64,000 bases of DNA from positions 2,480,001-2,544,000 of the forward strand of contig NZ_CP049934.1 of NCBI RefSeq assembly GCF_011382965.1, given 5' to 3'. How positions within the stretch are numbered: position 1 is the first letter of the stretch; each line of letters opens with the position of its first letter. The stretch comes from Leucobacter insecticola (GTDB taxonomy: Bacteria; Actinomycetota; Actinomycetes; Actinomycetales; Microbacteriaceae). Below the pieces are notes generated by a model that saw nothing but the letters and a program-made list of their open reading frames with translations, did not search any database and was not told where the DNA came from. Shown here piece after piece: positions 39,085 through 47,449 of the stretch. Made by a program: the position numbers and the translations under genes.

Positions 39085-39444
39085 TCAGCTCTCGAGGGGA
39101 ACCACAACCCTGACTCTCCGGACTGGATGGTGTGTCGTCACCACCCATTCAGCGGGAAGCTCGGCACGAACCCGCCGAGCCAATTCGTAACCGTCCTCCA
39201 GAAAGTTGTCTGGATACGGGCTATTTGCAGGGTCATGGTGGTTGAAAGTCGCATCACCACTATTCACCCACGTGAGTAAGTCGCGCACCAACTCGGCACT
39301 CAGACCTATCTCGTGACCGTCAACATTGTCGTATCCAAATTTCCCAGACATCCACAGGGCATAGCACTGCAATTCGCGGTGAACATCCACGAAAGGTGGC
39401 TCATTCGGGTTCTCAACCTCAAAATCGATCTTGAAATCACTCAT
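39085..39444 (-). CDS. Immunity-like protein, family A copy 1
   Basis: A 119-residue acidic soluble protein starting MSDFKIDFEVENPNEPPF. Two close paralogues lie at 40684 and 42228, with most positions identical (CYALWMSGKFGYDNVDGHEI, GLSAELVRDLLTWVNSGDA, DNFLEDGYELARRVRAELPA). No named family is recognised. Small acidic single-domain genes repeated beside toxin tips are typical of polymorphic-toxin immunity genes, which is the inferred role. The ATG overlaps the stop of the upstream small gene (ATGA). Copy 1 differs most in its last 15 residues. Confidence 0.6.
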   Translation of the reverse strand: MSDFKIDFEVENPNEPPFVDVHRELQCYALWMSGKFGYDNVDGHEIGLSAELVRDLLTWVNSGDATFNHHDPANSPYPDNFLEDGYELARRVRAELPAEWVVTTHHPVRRVRVVVPLES

Positions 39445-39632
39445 CTTGATAAATTCGCCCCCACAATAAAGCCGTTGTCGCTGTTAGTAATCGCAAGTCT
39501 CAAAGTCTTCCCCGCGTACTCAAATTCACAGATCGGCCGGTCCACTTGATATCTGATGAACCTACCCTCCTGGATCGCGGTCGTTAACACTTCAGGTATC
39601 TGCGCTTCACACCATGCCAACGGCACACTCAA
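39441..39632 (-). CDS. Small protein upstream of family A copy 1 (family B)
   Basis: A 63-residue protein starting MSVPLAWCEAQIPEVLTTAI and ending LAITNSDNGFIVGANLSR. Only the last ~18 codons recur before the other two family A genes, as truncated remnants with the same ATGA overlap. It could be a toxin C-terminal tip whose upstream part was lost, or a partner immunity protein. No family is recognised. The first codons lie in a 48-bp segment repeated at 41102. Confidence 0.45.
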   Translation of the reverse strand: MSVPLAWCEAQIPEVLTTAIQEGRFIRYQVDRPICEFEYAGKTLRLAITNSDNGFIVGANLSR

Positions 39633-39668
39633 CCAGCCGATGCACGAGCAAAATCACGGACGCGGAAC
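39621..39668. repeat. 48-bp direct repeat, copy 1
   Basis: The segment starting CGGCACACTCAACCAGCCGA and ending CACGGACGCGGAAC is repeated without visible mismatch at 41102-41149. It covers the 5' end of the family B gene and shows that the region grew by segmental duplication. Confidence 0.85.
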
Positions 39669-39731
39669 TGCGCTGAAGTTGAGCTGGAACTCACCGCGGA
39701 AGGCCTATCGCATAGCTTAAGTTTGGAAACT

Positions 39732-40145
39732 CTATTCAAGAAAACTGCGCAGGTCTTCGGCGAATGACGTCAAGGCTGTCTGATCTGTGTCGAATGCAAT
39801 CCTGGCTTGGTTTGACCATGGCCCACCAAGCTGAATCGTAACTCTCACATGCCCGATCAGATCGATCTTGTCAAATGTGATTGTCCCGTCTCCGTTTACA
39901 TCCTGAAGCTCAGCTTTACTGACCTCTTCATACTCGTCAATAAACCGCGTGACCTGCTCGACTGAAATCTGGAAGGGCCCTTTCCCCCGTACGGTAGGAG
40001 ATCCTGCTTCCAGTTCAAAGGTGAGATTATCGGAATATGGACTTGCTGGGGCTCTATGAAGCACGAGAATTTTGGCCTCATCGTGAGTTCTCAACAGGAC
40101 ACAATCATCGCCCGCTTCGCATTCAATAATTGAATTTAAAACCAT
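39732..40145 (-). CDS. Immunity-like protein following toxin tip 1
   Basis: A 137-residue acidic protein (MVLNSIIECEAGDDCVLL; later EELQDVNGDGT-like DVNGDGTITFDKIDLIG and a C-terminal FAEDLRSFLE). The DVNGDGT stretch looks EF-hand-like but no calcium-binding pair is complete. It starts 21 bases after the stop of toxin tip 1, the spacing of a cognate immunity gene. More AT-rich than the core genes. Family not recognised; immunity role inferred from position. Confidence 0.5.
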   Translation of the reverse strand: MVLNSIIECEAGDDCVLLRTHDEAKILVLHRAPASPYSDNLTFELEAGSPTVRGKGPFQISVEQVTRFIDEYEEVSKAELQDVNGDGTITFDKIDLIGHVRVTIQLGGPWSNQARIAFDTDQTALTSFAEDLRSFLE

Positions 40146-40166
40146 CAACTGCTCCAGTTATCTTAT

Positions 40167-40575
40167 TTAGTACATAATGAATTTCGACTCCGTTGACGTT
40201 GCGCTCATCTTCACCCACCCTTCACTGGACGGCCACCTAGCGTCTCCGATAGCCAACGCGAGTTCTTTGCCTAGTTTAGGATTTGTCCGAACCTCGGTCA
40301 TTGCTAGCTGCTCAGCAAGATTTCGCGGCTTAATCCTCCCAGTCGAACTACGACCTAGCTGAGAAGGGGCCGTTTTAGGTAGCCCCGGGAGGTACTGGCT
40401 CGTAGAGAGCACTCTCCAAATTCTTCAAACCCCGGACAAGCCCAAGACCACCAACGAACGTGAGGTCAACGTTGACAAATACTCGTCCAGTGCCTTCACC
40501 AGCGTACTCGTCCCAATGGTCTGCAGCGATGAGATCTAAGAACATCGACCCCACTGCTCCCCACGGGTCAGACAC
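40167..40575 (-). pseudogene. Polymorphic toxin C-terminal remnant 1
   Basis: Two pieces in different frames. 40375-40575 reads like a pre-toxin linker (AADHWDEYAGEGTGRVFVNV). 40167-40412 carries a C-terminal tip (IKPRNLAEQLAMTEV, NPKLGKELALAIGDARWP, SEGWVKM). That NLxEQLAM...NPxxG...DxRWPxSEGWVKM pattern is one I know from C-termini of RHS and other polymorphic toxins. Unlike the other breaks here, a single missing base does not join the two frames, so this looks like genuine decay. The N-terminal delivery part is absent. Confidence 0.6.
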
Positions 40576-40683
40576 GATCGAGTCGATGATCCCGCCCCAC
40601 AGCTATCAGCTTGTGGTCAGATTATGCCGGCTCCGCTTATGTGGAGACACCAAACTCAACCAAGGGGTTTCACGACACGCACG

Positions 40684-41043
40684 TCAGTTTTCCTTGGGAA
40701 GCACAACGTCTGCTTTAAGAGCCGGGCTCCAGACCGTCACCACCCATTCAGCGGGCAGCTCGGCACGAACCCGCCGAGCCAACTCGTAACCGTCCTCCAG
40801 AAAGTTGTCTGGATAAGGGCTATTTGCAGGATCATCGGCGTTGAAAATTGCGTCGGCGCTGTCTCCCCACGCGAGTAAATCTTGCACCAGCTCGGCACTC
40901 AAACCTATCTCGTGACCGTCGAAGGTGCCGAAGCCATACTTCCCAGACATCCACAGGGCGTACTGAGACCATTCGTAGTGGACATCTATCATTGGTGGCT
41001 CGCTCGGGTTTTCAACCTCGAACTCAATCTTGAAATCACTCAT
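40684..41043 (-). CDS. Immunity-like protein, family A copy 2
   Basis: A 119-residue paralogue of the genes at 39085 and 42228 (MSDFKIEFEVENPSEPPM, GLSAELVQDLLAWGDSADA, PALKADVVLPKEN at the end). It shares its C-terminus with copy 3 rather than copy 1. Its ATG overlaps the stop of a truncated family B remnant. Intact, minus strand. Immunity role inferred from repetition beside toxin tips. Confidence 0.6.
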   Translation of the reverse strand: MSDFKIEFEVENPSEPPMIDVHYEWSQYALWMSGKYGFGTFDGHEIGLSAELVQDLLAWGDSADAIFNADDPANSPYPDNFLEDGYELARRVRAELPAEWVVTVWSPALKADVVLPKEN

Positions 41044-41099
41044 TTGGAAAAGTTCGCCCCCACGATAAAGCCGTTGTCACTGATAGTTATCGCAAGCTT
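41040..41099 (-). pseudogene. Family B remnant before family A copy 2
   Basis: Twenty codons ending in TGA, reading KLAITISDNGFIVGANFSK, match the last residues of the 39441 gene. The sequence just upstream jumps to the 48-bp repeat that forms the 5' end of that gene, so an internal deletion removed the middle. Confidence 0.7.
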
Positions 41100-41101
41100 C
41101 A

Positions 41102-41149
41102 CGGCACACTCAACCAGCCGATGCACGAGCAAAATCACGGACGCGGAAC
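41102..41149. repeat. 48-bp direct repeat, copy 2
   Basis: Identical by eye to 39621-39668. Here it joins a truncated family B gene to the 3' end of a family D immunity gene. Confidence 0.85.
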
Positions 41150-41505
41150 CTCATCCCCGAGCGCATCCCACGCCTCCAAAAACTTATCCGGCAACAACAT
41201 CCGCGCATACCGATCAATCACATCAAACCCAGCCTCAACATCAGCCTGACTATTGGTAACCAGGTTTAAATTCCTCCCAAAGTACGTGCCTGGGCTACCG
41301 CCCCCGCTCGTCTGGTGAGTCATCGAGACGGAATACGAGTACATCCCCCGAGCGGTTTCGACAGATAAAACAGTTGCGTCCCATACAGCAGCAATTGCAC
41401 CTGCCCATTCTCCACATCCTCAGAGATACATCTGCCACGTGACCCAAAATAGGCATCCGCTTTCTTGCGAAAGTCTGGAATATCCTCAACATACGCAAAA
41501 TTCAT
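41135..41505 (-). pseudogene. Immunity-like protein, family D copy 1, frameshifted
   Basis: About 123 codons after repair. MNFAYVEDIPDFRKKADAYFG aligns with the start of the 41570 gene, and the end DRYARMLLPDKFLEAWDAL aligns with its C-terminus. The frame breaks at the run 41345-41349; one added G gives KPLGGMYSYSVSM. No toxin tip lies directly upstream, so it is an orphan copy. Family not named; see the 41570 and 49543 genes. Confidence 0.55.
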
Positions 41506-41569
41506 ACGCTTCATATCCCCTTCAGAGCAATGACCAAAGACCGAGCCGCACACGCCAAAACCAGTAGGC

Positions 41570-41932
41570 TCACGGACGCAACTCCTTGGGAGTCAGCGCG
41601 TCAAACGCCGCCAAAAACTTGTCCGGTAACATCAACCGCGAATACCGATGAATTACGCCAAACGCCGCCTCCACATCCTCCTGAGTGTTCGGAATCGCAG
41701 ACAAATCCACACCCAAAAACACATGGTTCCGCACCCCATCCGCCACCTGATGGAAAAATGCCACCGTATCAGCACGCATCTCCCCCACCGGCATCTGCAA
41801 ATAGAAAACGTGAACACCGTGTAGCTGTAGCTTCACCCATAGACCGCCACTGCTGTAAGCACGACAGCTCCCATCTCGCCCAAAGTAGGATCGCGCATGG
41901 CCGAAAAGATCTTCGACGTCCTGTATGTACAT
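41570..41932 (-). CDS. Immunity-like protein, family D copy 2
   Basis: A 120-residue protein (MYIQDVEDLFGHARSYFG, then LHGVHVFYLQMPVGEM, LGVDLSAI, ending HRYSRLMLPDKFLAAFDAL). It belongs with the genes at 41135 and 49543, all ending in a DRYxRLxLPxxFLxAxDA-like motif. It starts five bases after the stop of toxin tip 2, as cognate immunity genes usually do. Function inferred from position. Confidence 0.6.
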   Translation of the reverse strand: MYIQDVEDLFGHARSYFGRDGSCRAYSSGGLWVKLQLHGVHVFYLQMPVGEMRADTVAFFHQVADGVRNHVFLGVDLSAIPNTQEDVEAAFGVIHRYSRLMLPDKFLAAFDALTPKELRP

Positions 41933-41937
41933 CTCTG

Positions 41938-42147
41938 CTACTCCTTGGGTGGTCTCATAGCAAGTGTCGCATCACCGAACATATACCCGTGATCAACAAG
42001 AAATTCGTACTCTTTCAAAAGAAATCCTTGATTATGCGGAGAAACCTCCGGATTGACGTTGAATTTCACGGGTAGTTGTTTCTGTATGACCTCTTCCAGG
42101 AAAGGTTTGTTCAGTAATTCATACAGTTCATCCGGACTAATGCGGGG
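41938..42147 (-). pseudogene. Polymorphic toxin C-terminal remnant 2
   Basis: Seventy codons without a start, opening after an in-frame TGA at 42148 and reading SPDELYELLNKPFLEEVIQ, PVKFNVNP, YEFLVDHGYMFGD to TAG. It is homologous to the end of the toxin fragment at 49915 (MFELLNRPFLEEIIGNRRPV, LESNGYEYD). Only the tip is left; upstream is family A DNA. It is paired with the family D gene at 41570. Confidence 0.65.
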
Positions 42148-42227
42148 TCAATTTTCTTTGGCACGAAGCCATCCTTTCAACTCAAAAAGAAACGGCGTCA
42201 AACCCGGGACGGTTCATTCACTGCGCA

Positions 42228-42587
42228 TTAGCTCTCCAGAGGGAGAACCACGTCTGCTTTGAGAGCCGGGCTCCAGGTCGTCACCACCCATTCAGCGGGA
42301 AGCTCGGCACGAACCCGCCGAGCCAATTCGTAACCGTCCTCCAGAAAGTTGTCTGGATACGGGACTTCCAGAGGGTCAGGGTGGTTGAAAGTCGCATCAC
42401 CATTCTTCACCCACGCGAGCAGGTCTTGCACCAGCTCGGCACTCAAACCTATCTCGTGACCGTCAACATTGTCGTATCCAAATTTCCCAGACATCCACAG
42501 GGCATAGCACTGCAATTCGTGGTGAACATCCACGAAAGGTGGCTCGTTCGGGTTCTCAACCTCGAACTCGATCTTGAAATCACTCAT
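42228..42587 (-). CDS. Immunity-like protein, family A copy 3
   Basis: A 119-residue paralogue of the 39085 and 40684 genes. The N-terminal half is nearly identical to copy 1 and the C-terminus (PALKADVVLPLES) to copy 2, suggesting recombination among copies. ATG 42587 (MSDFKIEFEVENPNEPPF) is chosen by alignment and by overlap with the TGA of a family B remnant; the frame stays open to 42665. Confidence 0.6.
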   Translation of the reverse strand: MSDFKIEFEVENPNEPPFVDVHHELQCYALWMSGKFGYDNVDGHEIGLSAELVQDLLAWVKNGDATFNHPDPLEVPYPDNFLEDGYELARRVRAELPAEWVVTTWSPALKADVVLPLES

Positions 42588-42643
42588 TTGGAGAAGCTCG
42601 CCCCCACGATATAGCCGTTGTCGCCGATAGTTATTGCAAGCAT
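42584..42643 (-). pseudogene. Family B remnant before family A copy 3
   Basis: A 20-codon open frame from ATG 42643 reading MLAITIGDNGYIVGASFSK to a TGA that overlaps the family A start. It matches the tail of the 39441 gene and is too short to act as that protein. Confidence 0.65.
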
Positions 42644-42661
42644 TAAAGCCCTTCCATGATC

Positions 42662-43216
42662 TCAAAGCTCGTCAGCTGAGGGCGGCAACTTCACCTGCTT
42701 CAACGCCATATCCAACGCTCGAAGAATCGCCGCAGCATGCTCCGAATCTCCACGCTGCTTCCACATATCAGCTTCTCCACGCAACCAGGCCTCTAGCTCC
42801 GCGACGGGATCGACCTCCGCCCCATCAATGTAGGCACGCACAAACTCCGCAGTTCCCGAAATCAGCTTGTACTCATACTCCGGCGAATACAGGATCACGG
42901 CATCGTAATCCATCGCGAACAACATGAAAGGAACAACAAGCCACCTGGAGGGCAACGAGGGAGACCGTTCACGCAGCAAGTAATTGAGTGGATCAACAAT
43001 CTGCGCCGGATTACTCAGTTCCTGATCCGTAGTTTCAACTAGGTACCATTTTGACCCCAGGCAAAACCCAAGGGCTTGTTCAAGGCTGCCTAATTCGTGA
43101 TGAAACCCGTGGGCCTCATTCTCCTGGGCTACACAGTATACGTCAGAGCGACTAAGCCAATCGTCTGCAAGATACTGCTCCGCCGACCCTGCTAGCATTT
43201 TCGCACGAGCAAGCAC
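42662..43216 (-). CDS. Uncharacterised protein, possibly truncated by IS3 element
   Basis: A 184-residue soluble protein (VYCVAQENEAHGFHHELGSL, WLVVPFMLFAMDYDAVILY, and an acidic C-terminal helix ALDMALKQVKLPPSADEL). No family recognised. The GTG start at 43216 is only 18 bases from the IS3 left end, and the frame stays open up to the IS junction, so the original N-terminus may have been cut off. Its place in the immunity array suggests an immunity protein, but this is only positional inference. Confidence 0.45.
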   Translation of the reverse strand: MLARAKMLAGSAEQYLADDWLSRSDVYCVAQENEAHGFHHELGSLEQALGFCLGSKWYLVETTDQELSNPAQIVDPLNYLLRERSPSLPSRWLVVPFMLFAMDYDAVILYSPEYEYKLISGTAEFVRAYIDGAEVDPVAELEAWLRGEADMWKQRGDSEHAAAILRALDMALKQVKLPPSADEL

Positions 43217-43287
43217 ACGACTACGCTCACCGGAGTGAAGCGCTCTGGGTTTTGTTCCGATCTTTTAACAAGGAAGATGGGAACACC

Positions 43288-43602
43288 ATGGCAAGAAAAT
43301 ACGATCAAGAATTCCGTGCACGCGCGCTCCGTATGCTCGCTGAAGCGCTCCCCGAGCAGACAAGTCTGCACGCGGCAAGCCAACACGTCGGCGGGCTGCT
43401 GGGTGTCTCGCCCGACACGCTCCGTATCTGGTATCGCCGAACCCAGATCGATACTGGTGTGAGGCCTGGTATCACGACCGATGTCGCCGAAGAAAACAGG
43501 CGCCTGCGGCGAGAGAACGCAGAACTGAAGAAAGCGAACGAAGTCCTCAAAGCCGCGAGCATATTTTTCGCGAAGGAACTCGACCAGCCACGAACGAAAT
43601 GA
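43288..43602 (+). CDS. IS3 family transposase OrfA
   Basis: A 104-residue OrfA with an N-terminal helix-turn-helix (YDQEFRARALRMLAEAL, then LGVSPDTLRIWYRR) and a leucine-zipper coiled coil (ENRRLRRENAELKKANEVL). It binds IS ends and dimerises. ATG 43288 has an AGGAAG site. A T-run (ATATTTTTCGCG, ~43560) near its end could allow -1 frameshifting into orfB, which is in the -1 frame; an ATGA overlap also exists. Confidence 0.9.
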   Translation: MARKYDQEFRARALRMLAEALPEQTSLHAASQHVGGLLGVSPDTLRIWYRRTQIDTGVRPGITTDVAEENRRLRRENAELKKANEVLKAASIFFAKELDQPRTK

Positions 43603-44510
43603 TCAAATTCATCGACACATATCGTGATCGTTTCGGGGTGGAGTTCCTCTGCCGTACTCTCCGTGCGGCAGTTCGTGGCTTCATTACCTCACGTGGGTAT
43701 CGGGCAGCGAAACGACGACTGCCGTCTGCACGGCAGCTCCGTGACGAACTACTCGTGCCAGAGATTCGTCGCCTTCATGAGGCCAACTATGGCGTCTATG
43801 GGGTGCGGAAGATGCATGCTCTGGTGAAGCGTGAGGGCTGGGAGATCGGCCGTGACCAGACCGCTAGGCTCATGCGCCTGGCCGACGTTCAGGGCGTTAC
43901 TCGCCGCGCGAAAGCTTTCACCACGAGAAGTGACAGCGCCCGGGATCTTCCCGGAGATCTCGTGAATCGCGCGTTCACTGCGGCAGCTCCGCGATGTTTG
44001 TGGGTCGCGGATATCACGTATGTTGCGACGTGGTCTGGGTTCGCGTATGTCGCGTTCATCACTGACGTGTATGCCCGCAAGATCGTCGGCTGGAGCGTCG
44101 CCTCAACCCTGAAAACAGAAGCATTGCCGTTGCAGGCGCTCGATATGGCTGCCTGGAATATTGGGGGTAATCTTGCTGGGGTCACCCATCACTCAGACCA
44201 CGGCTCGAACTACATGTCGCTGAGATACACCGAACGAGTGCGTGAGCTGGGAGCGATGCCGTCAACCGGGACTGTGGGTGATAGCTATGATAATGCCCTC
44301 GCCGAGACCGTGAATGGGCTCTACAAGGCCGAACTGATTCGCAGGCGCGGGCCTTGGAAGACGGTTGAAGAAGTTGAACTGGCGACGTTGGAGTACGTGT
44401 GGTGGTGGAACAACCAGCGCCTCCACGAAGCCCTCGAGTACCGCACCCCTGTCGAGGTCGAGGCGGCGTACTATGCTGGGGCTCGTCAGCCCGTGACTAC
44501 GCGGGTGTGA
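43599..44510 (+). CDS. IS3 family transposase OrfB (DDE)
   Basis: A 303-residue catalytic subunit with an rve-type integrase core. The DDE residues are visible as WVADITYVAT, HHSDHGSNYMS and DSYDNALAETVNGLYKAEL. An N-terminal HTH_21 region contains HEANYGVYGVRKMHALVKREG. Intact, so the element may still be mobile. Confidence 0.92.
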   Translation: MIKFIDTYRDRFGVEFLCRTLRAAVRGFITSRGYRAAKRRLPSARQLRDELLVPEIRRLHEANYGVYGVRKMHALVKREGWEIGRDQTARLMRLADVQGVTRRAKAFTTRSDSARDLPGDLVNRAFTAAAPRCLWVADITYVATWSGFAYVAFITDVYARKIVGWSVASTLKTEALPLQALDMAAWNIGGNLAGVTHHSDHGSNYMSLRYTERVRELGAMPSTGTVGDSYDNALAETVNGLYKAELIRRRGPWKTVEEVELATLEYVWWWNNQRLHEALEYRTPVEVEAAYYAGARQPVTTRV

Positions 44511-44550
44511 CGGAACCTGATGTCGGAACAAAACCCAGAGCGCTTCACTG

Positions 44551-44832
44551 TTTCTTACAGCGACTGCTGACGCGCTCGAGATTAGACACGAACACCGCGT
44601 CAACGCGCTCATCAAGAAAGCGAGGTTCCCGCTCCCCGGGGCGACAGTCGCGGAGATCGACTACCGGGAAGGGCGCGGCATCACCAAAGTCAGAATGCAA
44701 CGCTACGCCGCGCACGACTGGGACAGCGAAACCCTGAACGTGATTATCACGTCGCCTTCTGGTGGCGGGAAAACGTATCTCGTGTGCGCGCTCGGGATCG
44801 CGGCCTGCCAGAACGGGCACTCCGTTGCCTAC
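44551..44832 (+). pseudogene. Old istB, 5' fragment
   Basis: In frame from the IS3 junction: LEIRHEHRVNALIKKARFP, ATVAEIDYREGRG, and Walker A SPSGGGKTYLVCALG ending GHSVAY. It continues in the same gene at 48726 after the IS21 insertion. The N-terminal codons were lost at the IS3 junction. It belongs to a second, older IS21-type element whose istA is not seen. Confidence 0.85.
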
Positions 44833-44995
44833 TGAGTATTAGGTCTGTTGGGGGTCGCCCTTATCCCAGTCGGGGGCCAGCAAGCCAGTAGCTGAATAGT
44901 TTTCTTCGGGGCCGCCAGTAGCCTCTCTGGGAGCCACGCTCGTAGGCTCCTTCTGTCCGCCCGCTGTTACCGGGCGGACAGAAGGAGTAATTCTG

Positions 44996-46531
44996 ATGGT
45001 ACGTAAAATACGTGCAAAACTCGTCCTCAGTCTTCGAGGTGAAGGGCTATCTGGCCGCGCGATCGCGGCTACGCAGTCCATGTCACGCAAAAGCGTGCTC
45101 GAAGTATTCGCAGCTGCAGACCGGGCAGCTCTGCGCTGGGACGACATCGCACAGCACAGCGATGCTGAAGTGTATACGTTGCTGTTTCCCGGCCGGGGTG
45201 AACACCAGAGCGTGTACGCCCAACCCGACTGGGCAACCATACATCGCGAGCTCGCTCGCGTCGGCGTCACACTCAAACTGTTACACGCCGAATATGTTGA
45301 CCGATGCCAGACGGCAGGCGACCCTGCAATGGGGTACGACCGATTCTGTAAAGGTTACGCCCAGTATGTGCTGATCGCTGGAGCTGCGTCCAGAGTAGGT
45401 CATAAGGCCGGCCAAACCATCGAGGTCGACTGGTCTGGCCCCACGATGCACCTCACCGACCCTATGACCGGGCAGCACACCAAGGTCTATCTCTTCGTCG
45501 CGTGTCTACCATTCAGCAGATACGCGTTTGTCGAGCCCACCCTCGACATGAAACAAGACACCTGGCTCAGCACCCACGTCGCAATGTTTACGCGGTTCGG
45601 GGGCAGCGTTCCCCGGATCGTGCCCGACAACCTGAAGACCGGCGTGATCACGCATCCTCGCGAAGGCGAGATCGTTCTCAACGATGCCTACCGGGAGCTT
45701 GCCGCGCATTACTCAGCAGCGGTACTCCCCGCAAGAGTGAAGAAACCCAAAGACAAACCAAGCGCGGAAAACACTGTCTGGAACATTGCGACATGGGTGA
45801 TCGCGACGCTCCGCAACCGTGATTTCGCGACGCTTGCGGAGCTCCGCACCCACGTGTATGAGCAAGTGGCTGCGCTGAACGCTGAACCGTTCCAAAAACG
45901 AGCAGGGTCCCGCTCTTCAGTGTTTGAAGCTGAAGAGAAACCGCTCCTACGCCCGCTACCAGCGGTCTCGTACGAGATCAGCCGGTGGGTATACGGACGG
46001 AAAGTGCAAAAGAACGGGCACGTGGTGTGGGAGAAGAACTTCTACTCAGTCCCCTACACGCAGATCGGCCGAACCGTCGACCTGCGCATCACCCAGGCTG
46101 GGCTGGAAGTCTACCTCGGTGGGGAACGGCTCTCCTCACACTTACTCGTTGCCCCGGGAACAACCAACGAATACCGTACCCATGACGGTGACCTGCCCCA
46201 CGGTCCCAAATATCGCGAGTGGGATGCAACCAGATGTCGGGAATGGGCAGCTCGTATCGGCGAACACACGCTGCTGGTCACGAACCGTATCTTCGAGTCC
46301 GTGCCCGTCGAGGAACAAGCGCTCGACCCGGTGCTTGCCGTGCTGAGGCTCACCAGACGCTACTCGCAGGCCAGAGTCGAACGCGCCTGCGAGATCGCGC
46401 TCGCAAGACGAGTGAGGTCACCCAGATACGCACATGTGAAACCGCTCCTCGAGTCCGGCCAAGATCAGGCCAGCAAACGACATCCGAGGTTCGAACCCGT
46501 AACCGAGCCTGCCGCCGAGCCTGTCGGGTAG
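44996..46531 (+). CDS. istA: IS21 family transposase IstA, C-terminus cut by IS3 insert
   Basis: A 511-residue transposase. N-terminal helix-turn-helix (GEGLSGRAIAATQSMSRKSVL) and DDE integrase core with D145 (IEVDWSGPT), D211 (RIVPDNLKTG) and E258 (DKPSAENT), then a C-terminal Mu-type region. The reading frame ends at TAG formed by the IS3 junction; without the insert it would read on through YVRGADYYAGDTK and overlap istB by ATGA. The core is intact; effect of losing 13 residues is unknown. Confidence 0.9.
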   Translation: MVRKIRAKLVLSLRGEGLSGRAIAATQSMSRKSVLEVFAAADRAALRWDDIAQHSDAEVYTLLFPGRGEHQSVYAQPDWATIHRELARVGVTLKLLHAEYVDRCQTAGDPAMGYDRFCKGYAQYVLIAGAASRVGHKAGQTIEVDWSGPTMHLTDPMTGQHTKVYLFVACLPFSRYAFVEPTLDMKQDTWLSTHVAMFTRFGGSVPRIVPDNLKTGVITHPREGEIVLNDAYRELAAHYSAAVLPARVKKPKDKPSAENTVWNIATWVIATLRNRDFATLAELRTHVYEQVAALNAEPFQKRAGSRSSVFEAEEKPLLRPLPAVSYEISRWVYGRKVQKNGHVVWEKNFYSVPYTQIGRTVDLRITQAGLEVYLGGERLSSHLLVAPGTTNEYRTHDGDLPHGPKYREWDATRCREWAARIGEHTLLVTNRIFESVPVEEQALDPVLAVLRLTRRYSQARVERACEIALARRVRSPRYAHVKPLLESGQDQASKRHPRFEPVTEPAAEPVG

Positions 46532-46564
46532 GGTCTGCTGAGGGTTTGGTTGAGTCAGGGGTTG

Positions 46565-47449
46565 TTATGCCGCCAACGCGACAGCATCCATCATAACCAC
46601 TTCGAACTCGACCGGCGTCAGCTTCCCAAGCCGGCGCTGTCTGCGTTTACGGTGGTACTTCGCTTCAATCCAGTGCACAATCGCGAGCCGCAACTCTTGC
46701 CGAGTACGCCAGGCTTTACGATCGAGCACGTTCTTCTGCAGCAGACTGAAGAAGGATTCCATCGCAGCGTTATCCCCACACGCCCCCACCCTGCCCATCG
46801 ACCCTCTCAACCTGTACCGTTTCAGGGCCTTCTGGAACTTCCTTGACCTGAATTGACTTCCGCGATCCGAATGCACAATCACGCCTTCAGGGTAGCCGCG
46901 CTGCTGGACCGCGTTCGTAAGCGCCTGAACCGCGAGCCTGGCCTTCATGCGCGGCCCCATTGACTGGCCGACGATCTTGTTCGACCAGAGGTCCTTGATC
47001 GCGCACAGGTACAGCTTCCCCTCACCTGTCCAGTGCTCCGTGATGTCGGTCAGCCACACTTGGTTCGGGCCAGTAGCGGTGAACTCACGCTTCACGAGGT
47101 CATCACCCACGGGCGGGCCAGCCTGCTGGTAGCGGCGCTTACGCTGCGTAATGACTGAACTGATGCCTGCAACATGACACAATCGCCACACCCTGCGTTC
47201 GCTCACCTGGTAGCCGAGGTCATGGAGTTCGTCAGCGAGGAACCGGTACCCGAGTTCGGGGTCGTCCTCGTGGAGTTCACGCAGCACGCTAATGAGGCGT
47301 TCTTCCTCAATCTCGCGCGCAGATTTCGGGCATTTCAGCCACTGGTAGTAGGCCTGTTCACTGAAACCCAACACCCGGCACGCCACCGCGACCGGCACCC
47401 TGACAGGGGCACCTGGCGCAGCCATCTCTTGGACGAGCGGGGAGATCAT
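46565..47449 (-). CDS. IS3 family transposase OrfB (DDE), nested element
   Basis: A 294-residue catalytic subunit (HTH_21 region LGYRFLADELHDLGYQVSER; DDE core WLTDITEHWT, IVHSDRGSQFRSRKFQ, GDNAAMESFFSLLQKNVLD). Its start overlaps the orfA stop by four bases. Different subgroup from IS3 element 1 by sequence. Confidence 0.92.
   Translation of the reverse strand: MISPLVQEMAAPGAPVRVPVAVACRVLGFSEQAYYQWLKCPKSAREIEEERLISVLRELHEDDPELGYRFLADELHDLGYQVSERRVWRLCHVAGISSVITQRKRRYQQAGPPVGDDLVKREFTATGPNQVWLTDITEHWTGEGKLYLCAIKDLWSNKIVGQSMGPRMKARLAVQALTNAVQQRGYPEGVIVHSDRGSQFRSRKFQKALKRYRLRGSMGRVGACGDNAAMESFFSLLQKNVLDRKAWRTRQELRLAIVHWIEAKYHRKRRQRRLGKLTPVEFEVVMMDAVALAA

Larger units (their letters stand above)
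43234..44549 (+). mobile_element. IS3-family insertion sequence 1
   Basis: 1316 bp bounded by a 27-bp perfect inverted repeat (AGTGAAGCGCTCTGGGTTTT GTTCCGA at 43234-43260 and its complement at 44523-44549). It carries orfA and orfB in the plus direction. No matching target duplication is seen (CGG left, GTT right), so one flank has been rearranged since insertion. The right flank is an old istB fragment. Confidence 0.9.

Noticed and set aside
40375..40412. Sequencing error as the cause of the frame change in toxin remnant 1
   Set aside because: Joining the two frames needs one base fewer or two more, unlike the single-base losses elsewhere, so genuine decay is more likely.
42053..42262. Plus-strand 69-codon gene
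   Set aside because: Antisense to toxin remnant 2 and the end of a family A gene, both supported by paralogues.
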